This document shows positions 10,871-19,683 of a stretch of 23,196 nt of DNA, piece by piece. A model generated the notes under the pieces. The model had not been told where the DNA came from. It searched no databases and saw only the letters and a program-made list of their open reading frames with translations. The stretch's first letter is position 1. Each line of letters opens with the position of its first letter. Location: contig NAVB01000928.1 in the NCBI GenBank assembly GCA_002179805.1, positions 1-23,196 of the forward strand, read 5' to 3'. The DNA comes from Acanthamoeba lenticulata. Its lineage: Eukaryota > Discosea > Longamoebia > Acanthamoebidae. Position numbers and translations under genes: made by a program.

Positions 10871-11943
10871 ATGGAAGTGCCCGCGGGCAAGCGCAAGGAG
10901 CGAGAGGATGAGCCAGTTGTACGAGCGGGATTGCGAGAAGCAAAGAGGGTTCGGCCAACTTCCCCACCGCGAAGCGAGCAGCAAAGGGGTGGCTCCAAAG
11001 AGTCTGCCGCCGCTGCACTCCTGCGGCACACTGAACGGCAGCTCGAGCGCGAAACATTGCGCACAATCGAGAAGATGGTAACCCATTACCACTGCGTTAT
11101 CTGTCGTACCCTCGTTCTTCAGATTGGTACTGCTCCGCTTCCTCTACTCCCACTCAATTGGCACTGATCAAACGGCAGACAAGCCACTGGAGAGCGTCCC
11201 ACGACGTAAAACGGACCAGTCATTCGTGGTCAGCAAGCAAAAGGCACTGTACAAACTCACCATCGTGCCGGGCGAGAAGGTCTCCATCAAGCGGTACTGC
11301 TTCTGCTGCGCGTGCATACCACGCCCGCCCCGTGGCCCAACTGTTGCTCACCTTGGTCCTTTCCACCTCTTCTTTTCGACACAGGGACAAAGGAGTCGAG
11401 GTGCAGTATAGGTGGCGTGTCCCCAGCAATCCAGGCGCACCCAACATTGTTGTCCTCTCACTACTACTTTGTCTCTCCACCAGGTACAACTGCGCCAGCT
11501 GCCACCAGGTGATTGGCTACAGCCCAACGCCACAACTGGGCGCTGCGCCGCACACATACGTTCTGCCAGAGACTCTCGTTCCCGCCTCGGCTGTGCGTTT
11601 CTGCTCTCTGTCTCGACCCTTGCTTGGCTGTGAGCTGCGCCCCTTAGCCGGTTTCTACAGGTGCCCGCATCGGAGCGAAAGAAAGACGGATCAGGAAGCT
11701 GGCGATCGAGGGAAGAAGCCCAGTTCTTGGCTGCCACAACCAAGGTAAGCAAGCATGCTGCTATAGCCTCGTGTGCAGGACCTTGCCGGTCATCCATCAT
11801 GTTTACTAATCTGCCCTGGGGCCAATCAGGGAGAGTTCACGCTGGCGTGCTGTTCCTTGCACAACAAAACCCGATCCGTTCGCCACCTGGAGCGGCTCGC
11901 TGGGGATCGGTGGACATGCAAGGCTGGCCACAAATGCCTGTGA
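10871..11943 (+). CDS. STEEP1: STEEP1 (CXorf56) family protein with extra C-terminal Cys/His motif
   Basis: Exons 10871-11126, 11179-11293, 11385-11411, 11484-11592, 11661-11744 and 11830-11943 give 234 residues (human STEEP1 is 222). The first five keep phase and carry the family pattern: HCVICRTLVLQI (Cys75, Cys78), a basic stretch DKPLESVPRRKTDQS, then DKGVEVQYR before CASCHQVIGY (Cys136, Cys139), so the two CxxC pairs can form one zinc site. The N-terminus (1-70) is basic and unlike the animal one. The last exon adds a second Cys/His set, CSLHNKTRS then WTCKAGHKC (Cys205, His208, Cys227, Cys233), ending CL-stop. Human STEEP1 helps STING leave the ER; members also occur in organisms lacking STING, so the role here is open. 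The 3' end is unsure: an A/T-rich intron (GT at 11939, AG at 12014-12015) could extend the frame, or the last exon could belong to the following gene. Confidence 0.68.
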
Positions 11944-12114
11944 CAGCTTTCTGATTCACATTTTGTAATGCATTTTGAAATATTTTTGAAAGACCCCAAA
12001 ATTCTCCGTTTTCAGGGAGGAAACTGCAAGTTGCACTTTCCAGAATCGTTACGGAACTGGGCACCACAGAAGAGAACCCGGGCCTGGTCCAGAACGTGAA
12101 GACTGCCGAAGTGG

Positions 12115-13050
12115 ATGAAGCGCCCACATAAGCTGGCGGTAGGCAAGCGCGTTCGGGCAGGCGATCTCGCTCGCGTGTGGGACGGCACGCGGTGGCGGGA
12201 CGGCCGAGTAAGGCACGTCACAGACTGCAGTGGCCACACCGAAGTGGACATCATGTTTGAGGGTTGCGGCTGTGAGGGCACCATCCAACGAGGCCAGTGC
12301 CGTCACAGCTTTCAAGGGAGCGACTGTGGTACGCTATGGATACGCGACTGCCAAGCCCTCAGGTGGCAACGACGGAAGGAAGCAGCCGCAGCAGCTAGCT
12401 CGGAAGAAGAGTTTTTCCAGCCAGCCACGACTGCAGCCCGGCCACCCAGTACTAAGAAGTGGCCAACGGCTAAGTTTCATCAACCACTAAAGAAGAAGAG
12501 TCGTCCTAGCCCAGAGCAGCCTGTCCGACCCAGAGATCTGCCTAGTCTGCCTCCGTACAACGAAGCCGCCACCCCTTCAAGGACTTATCGCCGTCGTCAT
12601 CGCATACCCAACTGGCGTTGGCAGCGAGATGAAACAACAATCCTTGAACCTTCCCTGGGCAAGAGCGATACGGACCTGTCCAGCTCCGGGCAGGAAACAG
12701 ACACACAAGAAGAGGCGCCAACAAGGGCGGAGCTCAGCGACGACACCACCAACCGTGACGTCGTGGCTGATCAAGAAGTAATGACTGCCTCTGGGTGTGA
12801 CGCTCAACCAACGGCCAAGAGTAAGAACCGCAAGAGAAAGGAGCAGAGGCATGCCAGCTGGGTACTGACTTTGGAAGCCTACGAGTGGGCGCGCCTGACC
12901 GCCAACGGGGTGCTCTGGGTGGAACAAGGGCCGGCCCAACTTCTGCTTCCAGCGGACACCATTCTCGTGAGCGGACCCCACACGAGGCTCGACCGACCGA
13001 CCAACTTGGGGCAACATCACCTGTACAATATCTTCCTTGAGGAACCATAA
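12115..13050 (+). CDS. Orphan 311-residue protein, possible SH3/Tudor-like N-terminus
   Basis: One uninterrupted ORF of 312 codons. The N-terminal 80 residues are compact and Cys/Trp-rich (RAGDLARVWDGTRWRDGRVR, FEGCGCEGTIQRGQC, WIRDCQALRW). Alternating short strands with GD...WxDGxV resemble small SH3-like barrels (Tudor, Agenet, KOW), but I cannot name a family. Residues about 85-230 are low-complexity and rich in Pro, Ser, Lys and Glu, with basic clusters such as KKKSRP and RKRKEQR that suit nuclear import. The last 60 residues (SWVLTLEAYEWARLTANGVLW to the end) look folded again. The Met at 12115 is simply the first in frame; a stop lies seven codons upstream, so any upstream exon must be spliced in close by. 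It converges on the Hcp-like gene with 71 nt between stop codons. Confidence 0.55.
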   Translation: MKRPHKLAVGKRVRAGDLARVWDGTRWRDGRVRHVTDCSGHTEVDIMFEGCGCEGTIQRGQCRHSFQGSDCGTLWIRDCQALRWQRRKEAAAAASSEEEFFQPATTAARPPSTKKWPTAKFHQPLKKKSRPSPEQPVRPRDLPSLPPYNEAATPSRTYRRRHRIPNWRWQRDETTILEPSLGKSDTDLSSSGQETDTQEEAPTRAELSDDTTNRDVVADQEVMTASGCDAQPTAKSKNRKRKEQRHASWVLTLEAYEWARLTANGVLWVEQGPAQLLLPADTILVSGPHTRLDRPTNLGQHHLYNIFLEEP

Positions 13051-13121
13051 GAACACCAACTTACTGAGTTCCGTGTTGCGCATCAACTGAACTGCAGCAT
13101 CATTATCCCGTCCCTCTTCGC

Positions 13122-14417
13122 TCATTTCCAGAGGTTGTTGACGTAGTTGCCCTTGACCGCGCTCAGCCCGTTGATGGTGTTGTTGACGTACGCCTCGATG
13201 AGGCTGGGGCCGTCGTACTGCGGATCGAAGATGTTGACTCCGCCGTTGCACTGCAGCAGATCGAACCAGTTGGTCTCTCGACGGTGGCTGCCTTGGCACA
13301 CGCAAGGGTATGTGTTGCAGAACACATCCAGGTTGCATGACGCCTCAGCAAGGCCGGTGTTAAGGCCAAGACGATCACTGCTGGTGCCGTAGGCATACGT
13401 CATGCCGCCGTACTTGAACGAAATCTGCTCCCGCACATCGTCGTCCCTCAGCGAGCTTCGCCAATTTACGCAGAGGTCAACAACAACTACCTCAATGAGA
13501 ACAAGATGAGGAGGTCGGTACCGAGGGAAACGGACGTGCCACTCCGTGACGATGGCCGGGATGATGCCGATGAAGAGCGAGTCCGACCCACTAGCATACC
13601 TGTTGAGCGGGATCTCCAGCACGGCGTACACAACGGGAGGGCAAGAGGTCGAGCTATCTGCAAAAGGAAGGGTTAACAGCCATCACCTCGGCTCCAAACA
13701 GAAAAGCTGCGTACTGAAGATGCCATCATTGTTTGCCGCAAGTTGCATCAACTTGCCAGACGAGCTGTCGGGCTTCTTGGTAATGGTGAGTGATCCGAAT
13801 CCGATGGTGCCCAGCATGTTGTCCAGATAGCCCTGCAAATGGAGGGCATGAGTACTTTATGTACCCATGTGCCGTTGCTGAAATAACGTACCTTGCCATT
13901 TCCCTGAGAAGGAAACTGGGTGTCCCTCTTCTTAAGGGCCTGTGGCACAGCAGCGTCGCGTCCTGCCAACAAGTCCTGTCGTTTAGCATATGGCCTGGGG
14001 CAGCGACAGGCTTACTTGGGGTTGGTACCATCGCCATAGGCAACGTCAGGAAGGCGGGAGTTGAACTCAAACTCAATCGACTCAAAAGCGATCAAACCGT
14101 CGCTGCTCAGTCACAAGATCAGACGTCGAACTGTCTTTTCGATGCGTGTGGGGTGCGTACTCAAGCTCGCCCTGAATCTGATCACCCGAGCAAAGATCCT
14201 TGGCCGATGTGGGGATGTTGGAGGATCTCTTTATAGCGGCAGGTATATCGGGACAGGGTTGTATGTACATCGCCCCTAGAAAGACAATTTCAGTACATCT
14301 TCCTAAAGTAGCGTAAGAAGGCAACGATTTACCCTGGAAGACCTCAGCGCAAGCCAAGTTGGCCACGCCAAGCACTACGACGAGTGCCAGCCAAAGCCTC
14401 CATGAAGACTCCATCAT
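13122..14417 (-). CDS. Secreted protein with Hcp-like (type VI tube) core
   Basis: Seven exons: 14417-14333, 14275-14161, 14102-14029, 13962-13892, 13832-13715, 13657-13522, 13455-13122; about 310 residues. A clear signal peptide (WRLWLALVVVLGVANLACA) is cut after about residue 24. Residues 60-223 follow the strand order and key positions of Hcp proteins: AFESIEFEFNS (first strand), GFGSLTITKKPDSSSGKLM (the conserved 'thkxxDxxSpxL' region), PPVVYAVLEIPL (central strand) and REQISFKYGGMTYAYG (the 'ExvsLxyxkixxxY' closing strand). This match is by eye and not verified. The C-terminus is Cys-rich (SCNLDVFCNTYPCVC) with possible N-glycosylation at NNT. Introns and signal peptide show a eukaryotic gene rather than bacterial contamination. 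The exon 3-4 junction has two in-phase solutions (14029/13962 chosen; 14045/13975 possible). Confidence 0.6.
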
Positions 14418-14591
14418 CCTGTTGCGCTATGATGCGCAGTACCACAGAGATTGCCTCCCGGCTAGTCACGGTCTTCCACCTTTGGCGGACAGTTATGCTG
14501 TCCTTTCCTTTCTAGGATAAGGAATGCCAAGCACGACTACCGTTACGTTGCAACGGAATTTCGGTCTGTCGAGGAGGCAGATGATCGTCAG

Positions 14592-17500
14592 ATGGACGCC
14601 ACTCAATCCACTTCCACTACTCCTACGCCGGAGCCACCGCGACTTACCCTGCCAGGTACAGCTTATTTTTAACGGTTTCAAACAATTTCTTCTTTTTTAA
14701 CTTTCATTTTCAGCTTCTTTTAGCGTTCGCGTACGATGGGAAAGATTGAACCCCACAGGTATCCATCCCTCGGCCTGGTTAGCAGCGAAACCCAAACTAA
14801 CGGTCGTCGTGCAGGTGACGGACCATGCCGTCGCTACGGCCACACGCTCACGGTGGCAGAGGATCAACTTTTGATCCTTGGCGGACGAGACAGGGGCGAG
14901 GTGAAACCATGCTTGCTCTACTCACTCGACCTCTGTACCAACTCCTTCACCTCCTTTGCGTTGTTTTTGAGTGCTTGACGCCTTCTGGGCAGCATCTGCA
15001 AGCCTGGTTTGGGCGAGCATTGAGGGCAGCGGTGCTCGTCCTTCTCCGCGCTACGGCCACTCGGCCGTCCACCACGCCGGTTGGTTGTTCGTCTTTGGCG
15101 GCCGCAATGAGAAGCACTACTTCAACGATCTCTACTGCTTCAATCTGGGTAGGTGGCAACCTGTTCGCCCCTTCTTGTCCTGACCTGACCGCTGGGCTCG
15201 ATGCAGCCACGAAGCGCTGGTGCTCTGTCGACGCGGTGAACCCGAAGGCCGCGCCTCGCAAGCGGGCACACCACACGTCGTGGGTGCACAACAACCGGCT
15301 CTACGTGTTTGGCGGCAAGAGCAAGAGCGGCCGCGAATTGGGCGGACTTCACTACTTTGACCTGAGTACAGCACACAGACGCCCGTCTCGACACCACGCT
15401 TGGCTCTGACTTGTCCACAAACCGCGTGTTTGTGTGTGCGATACGGTCAGACCGCAGCACGTGGGACGAGGTCCAGGTCGTGGCGAGCGAGACGCAGCCT
15501 GCCCGATGGGGCCACACGAGCCACCTCGAGGCCAACGGCACGTATATCACCACCACAGGCGGACGCGTCAAGCACGCCCCCAAGCACAGTGGGTCCGGCT
15601 GCTTCGCTCCGCCGCTCCTTCGTCTCGCCCTCGGTAAGGCTCGACCTTAACGTTGTTCCACTTCATCGTCTGGTGAGTCATGTCTGACGCCACGAGGGCT
15701 GGTCCAGAGGATGACGTGGCACGGCTCAAGTCGACGAACTCGCCCGCCACGTCGGAGCCGTCGCCATCCCCGGAGCTTTTCCACCACTCCAGCTGCGTCT
15801 ACGCCGGGTCGGTGCTGCTGGCCTTTGGCGGCTATCCGCGCGGCGAGGCTGCCGGTCGAAGCCACAGCGCCAGCAGCAAGTCGGCCAAGCGCTGCCCGAC
15901 CAACGAGCTCCATGCGTTTGACCTCGTCCGGCAGCAGTGGATGTCAGTCATCGTGGTAGGCGCGAGCCAGCAGCCGCAGCAGTCACAGCAGCCTCAGCAG
16001 CGGGTGGTTCAACCGCCCAGCCTGGCCGGCCACGCGAGCGCCATGTACAACCCCAACATGATGTTTGTCTACGGCGGTCGCACGGAGCGAGGCGAAGTCG
16101 CCTCCGCGCTCTTCCTCGTTCGGGTCTCGCGATCGGCCGTCCTCCAGGGCAGCCAGCTGTTCCGGCTGACGGCTTCCTTGGGCGACGCCCGTCTGTCGGG
16201 AAACGGCGGCAACGTGGCCGACGCTTGGCGGCGCTACGAGGGCCCGCCCAGCGGCGACGGCAGCAGCACTGATGGCCAGCAAGGCCCAGCCCTCCAGCAC
16301 CGAGCGCAGTTGCGCGCCAGGCGTAAGCTGCGGCGCATGCAGATCATCGACCAGCTCAAACGTTTCAGGTCCGACCTCAAGTACGCGCGCTTGGTCTTTG
16401 GCGAGAGCCTGGCCGTTGGCGCCTCGGCCCACGTTTACGCCGGTACTGCTCTCCTTTGGCATCATGTCGCGCGGCCATGGTGGCCACTCAAACCTCAGGT
16501 GTGTTGATTGGTGTGTTGTCACGCAAAGGTCTGCACGATGGACAGCCCGTGGCGATCAAGCACTTTGCCGAGTGGGAGGAGGAGTCGTTCGTCAGGGAGG
16601 CCCGGCTGCTCAAGTGCGTCCCCGCGTCTATCGCCGATTGGTAGATCTGGCGTAACAACCACGGGGCCGGGCTTGGTGGTGGGGACGCCTCAGGCGACTG
16701 GTGCATCGCAACATCGTGCGGTACGTGGGAGCGTGCCGCGAGCCCCGCATGTGTGTCGTGACGGAGCTCCTCCCGTTGGGCAACCTCATGGACTTTTTGA
16801 CCGGCTCCCCGCGACCCCTGAGCTGGCTCCTCATCCTGGCCATCGCCTCTGGTCCGCCCGCCCCTTCCCCTTTTCCCACTGGAAAAACAACAGCCGCTGA
16901 CCCTTGCCCGCAGACGTGGCCCGTGGGATGGAGTACGTTCACGCGCAGGGGGTCGTGCACAGGGATCTCAAGTCGTCCAACGTGTTGGTGCGTCCCACAC
17001 TGTGTTCAACGTTAACGTTCCCAATCCCGTGCTCGGCTGACTCGCAGTCAATCGCTTCAGCTGGTTTCCACAAACCCGGCGAGCGAGGTCGTGGCCAAAG
17101 TGATGGGTGCGCCGCCAAGGCTTTGCTTGGTCTGGCTCGCAAGGGCTTGTCCTGACAACACATACATACACGACTCACGCGAGCAGACTTTGGTGACGCG
17201 CGCTCGAGCGGCAAGGACGAGGAAGAATCGAGCCTCACGGTCGGGACCCCGCGGTGGTGTGCGCCCGAGACCCGGAGCTCGTCGCGGTTCAGCGACAAAG
17301 CCGACAGCTACAGCTTCGGGATCGTCCTCTGGGAGCTCTGCACGCGCCAGCTGCCCTTTGCCGAGATCCGGTTCGACTCGCAGGTCGAACGCGCCGTGTG
17401 CGCCGGCCGGCGGCCGGTCATCCCGCCGACGGTGCCCGTCCGCTGCCGGGCCCTCATCGAAGCCTGCTGGCACCAGAACCCGGACAGGCGGTACGTGCAT

Positions 17501-18872
17501 GTGGTCTCCTGCTTTGTCGCTGACGTTGCGACGTGGAATCCTGACCTGATCGTGCGCGCGTAGGCCGAGCTTCACGACCATCCTGCAGACGCTCGATCTC
17601 TTACGCGCGGAACCACCGCCCAACATCAAGCGCAACATTTCCAGCGCTCATCGGATGCACCGGCGCTCGCGCTCGTTGGGCGCCATCGAGCGCGGCGCGA
17701 TGCCTTTCCTCGCCGCCGGCGGCGGCGGCCACCACCAGCAGAAGCCCCCACAGCCGCCGCCGCTGTCGCTCTTGCGGCTGACCACCGCGCTCGAGCTGCA
17801 GACGGCCGAGAGGAGGCAGGCTGCGCCCCGACCGGATCCCGAGCCTGTGGCGGCAACGGCGAGGGTGGACGGTCCCACGCCATCATCGGACAGCCCAGTG
17901 ATGCCGCGGTCGCTGTCGGGCAAGGAGCAATGGGCCGAGCTCGAGCGGGTGCGGCGCCAGAAGCGGCGCACGACACGCATGCTCGACCTGGGCCACGGGG
18001 CCTGGTGGCGACCGGCCAACAAGGTTGATGACGAGGACGCCGAGAACGAGGAGGAGGACGAGTTCTTGGCCGCCGAGTGGGAAGCGCTCGAGCAAGAGGC
18101 CGTCGTGTTCGGGCCCGAGGCCAGGCCCGAGTCGGATCTGACCAAGGAGGAGCCCGGCGAGAGCAGCACTACTGCTGCCGCCGCGGATGACGACCCCAGC
18201 ACCACGACAGCGGTGGCCTCTCCGCTCGGCCACGTCACGGCGCCGACCACGATCCTCGTCGAGGAAGCGCTTGCCGACGATGACGACGATAACGGTGACG
18301 ACAACGACGACGAGGAGAAGCCCAGCAGGAGGCTCAGCTGGGACGCTCGCGCCAATGGCAGCAGCGGACACAAGAGCGCGCCGGCCAGCCCACGCTCCAG
18401 CGGGTCCGGCTGGCGCTGCACGATGAAGATCGCCTTCACGAGCATCTTCAAGCGGACGGGCGCCATTTTGGATGCCTCCCTGGACACCGCCGGTGGCGAG
18501 GACAACTACGACGACGACGACAGCAGCAACAGCGGCGCCGACATGTCCACGCCGATGATGTCGCCGCACTTGCTCAGCCCGCGGTCGCTCTTCCTCTCCG
18601 AGAGCAACGACGGGTCCGTGCCTACGTTGGTGTCGCCACGGTCACCGCCGCCCTGCCTCGCCCTGCCGGCTGAGGCGCTTCGGCCAGGGGGCGGCCAAGA
18701 CCAACAAGAACAACACCAGCAACAACCCAGCACAAACCCAGAACCGCCGAGCCCAAGGCGGCGCGAACTCCTGCGGTTGCTGCCACCCCCCGACAGCAGC
18801 TCCAACCTCTCGCTTCCGCGCGCCCTCCAGGAGTCGACGACGGCGTGCCCGCCACCGCCAACACACAAATGA
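14592..18872 (+). CDS. Kelch-repeat TKL-like protein kinase with long C-terminal tail
   Basis: Thirteen exons: 14592-14655, 14714-14758, 14815-14934, 14993-15148, 15207-15365, 15451-15633, 15708-16442, 16529-16613, 16694-16851, 16914-16987, 17061-17106, 17187-17490, 17564-18872; 1145 residues, all in phase. Residues about 25-440 hold about six Kelch repeats (RRYGHT..LLILGGRD, PRYGHS..LFVFGGRN, KRAHHT..LYVFGGKS, ARWGHT, SVLLAFGGYP, MMFVYGGRT), enough for a beta-propeller. The kinase domain (about 470-730) is complete: VAIK Lys498, HRDLKSSN Asp586, DFG 609-611, APE 634-636, and RRPSF near its end. KSSNVL and the short DFG-to-APE segment fit tyrosine-kinase-like kinases. A tail of about 415 residues is low-complexity, with acidic blocks (DDEDAENEEEDE, DDDDDNGDDNDDEE), Pro/Gln runs and Ser/Pro motifs. 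No signal peptide or membrane segment. An in-frame coding-looking stretch upstream (14516-14591, with HDYRYVATEFR) may mean a further 5' exon. Confidence 0.85.
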
Positions 18873-18887
18873 TCTTTTTTAATCATA

Positions 18888-18901
18888 AATAAATAAATAA
18901 A
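18888..18901 (+). terminator. Triple overlapping AATAAA
   Basis: Three AATAAA hexamers in a 4-nt register (18888, 18892, 18896), 15-29 nt past the Kelch-kinase stop. Confidence 0.6.
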
Positions 18902-18922
18902 ATGATTTTTAAATACGTTTCT

Positions 18923-18928
18923 TTATTG
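18923..18928 (-). terminator. Poly(A) signal AATAAA for the PSI-domain gene
   Basis: TTTATT on the plus strand is AATAAA on the minus strand, 23 nt beyond the stop at 18952. It faces the signals of the convergent kinase gene, which lie only about 20 nt away. Confidence 0.55.
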
Positions 18929-18951
18929 TGTTTGTTTTTATGGTTTGTTGT

Positions 18952-19683
18952 TTAGACGACCACGTAGCCGTGCGCGCCGTGGTGGTGGCCGTGGTGGTGG
19001 CCATGCTCGTGCCCGGCCAAGGACTCGTACGCGTGGTGGTGCCTGCGTCGGCGGAAGCAGATCCAGCAGCAGCATGCGCAGAGGGCGAGCGCGCACGCCG
19101 AGGCGGCGCCCACGGAGATGCCGATGATGGCGCCCACGCTGAGGACGAAGTCGCGGCCCGGGTGGTAGTTGCTCGGGCACGCTCGCGCGTTCCAGTGCCG
19201 CGGGCAGTCGTCGGTCGAGCCCACGCAGTTGCCGTCAACCATCACGCACGGGTGGCACCGGCCCACGTTGCCGTGCTCGCCGCACCAGCCGCAGTTGCCG
19301 TAGTCGCCCGACTGCAGGACACATCGACGCGAGATTGGTGAAGACTGATCATAGCAAAGATGGGACGAGACACAAGCTCAGGCGTGGAGAAGCCGACGTA
19401 CCAGACAGCGGCCACAAGACTGGGCGGAGGCGCATGTGGCGACGGGCGCCTCCTCGTCGCTGTTGGATGGCCGGATGGGCAGGAAGGCGTTGGCGTAGTC
19501 TACGGCGGCGGCATTGTTCTCGTTAGTATCGTCCGTGGGCGGAGGAGGAGTGACCACCGTCGACGGCACGAAGCTGCTGTCCAACGGTTCCATGGGGAGC
19601 GTTTCATCTTCAGCGGCGATGAGGGCTGGTGCTGCCAGAATCAAGAGGGCAGCTGTAAAGAGTAGGGAGATGATGCGTGACAT
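18952..19683 (-). CDS. PSI-domain type I membrane protein, PTTG1IP-like
   Basis: Two exons, 19683-19402 and 19311-18952, encode 213 residues (human PTTG1IP is 180). Signal peptide MSRIISLLFTAALLILAAPA; a Met nine codons further upstream is in frame, but the second places the hydrophobic core correctly. An acidic, Pro-rich linker precedes the PSI domain (about 84-130), with CASAQSCGRC, CGWC, GRCHPC, C and the closing CPRHW. One membrane span (about 150-179) runs into a Cys-rich palmitoylation-like edge (CACCCWICF) and a basic stop-transfer RRRR, just as in PTTG1IP (CCCCCCRRK). The cytosolic tail has YESL, a possible YxxPhi endosomal/lysosomal sorting signal, and a His-rich run (HEHGHHHGHHHGAHG). 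The function in amoebae is unknown. PTTG1IP in animals is a trafficking and nuclear shuttle protein. Confidence 0.75.

Noticed and set aside
13122..14417. Bacterial contamination or a type VI secretion locus as source of the Hcp-like gene
   Set aside because: The gene has six in-phase spliceosomal introns and a signal peptide, and lies between eukaryotic genes; no other secretion gene is present.
17648..18569. 285- and 228-codon minus-strand ORFs
   Set aside because: Mirror images of the acidic, low-complexity kinase tail (poly-Ser, poly-Val translations). The plus frame is continuous with the kinase domain.
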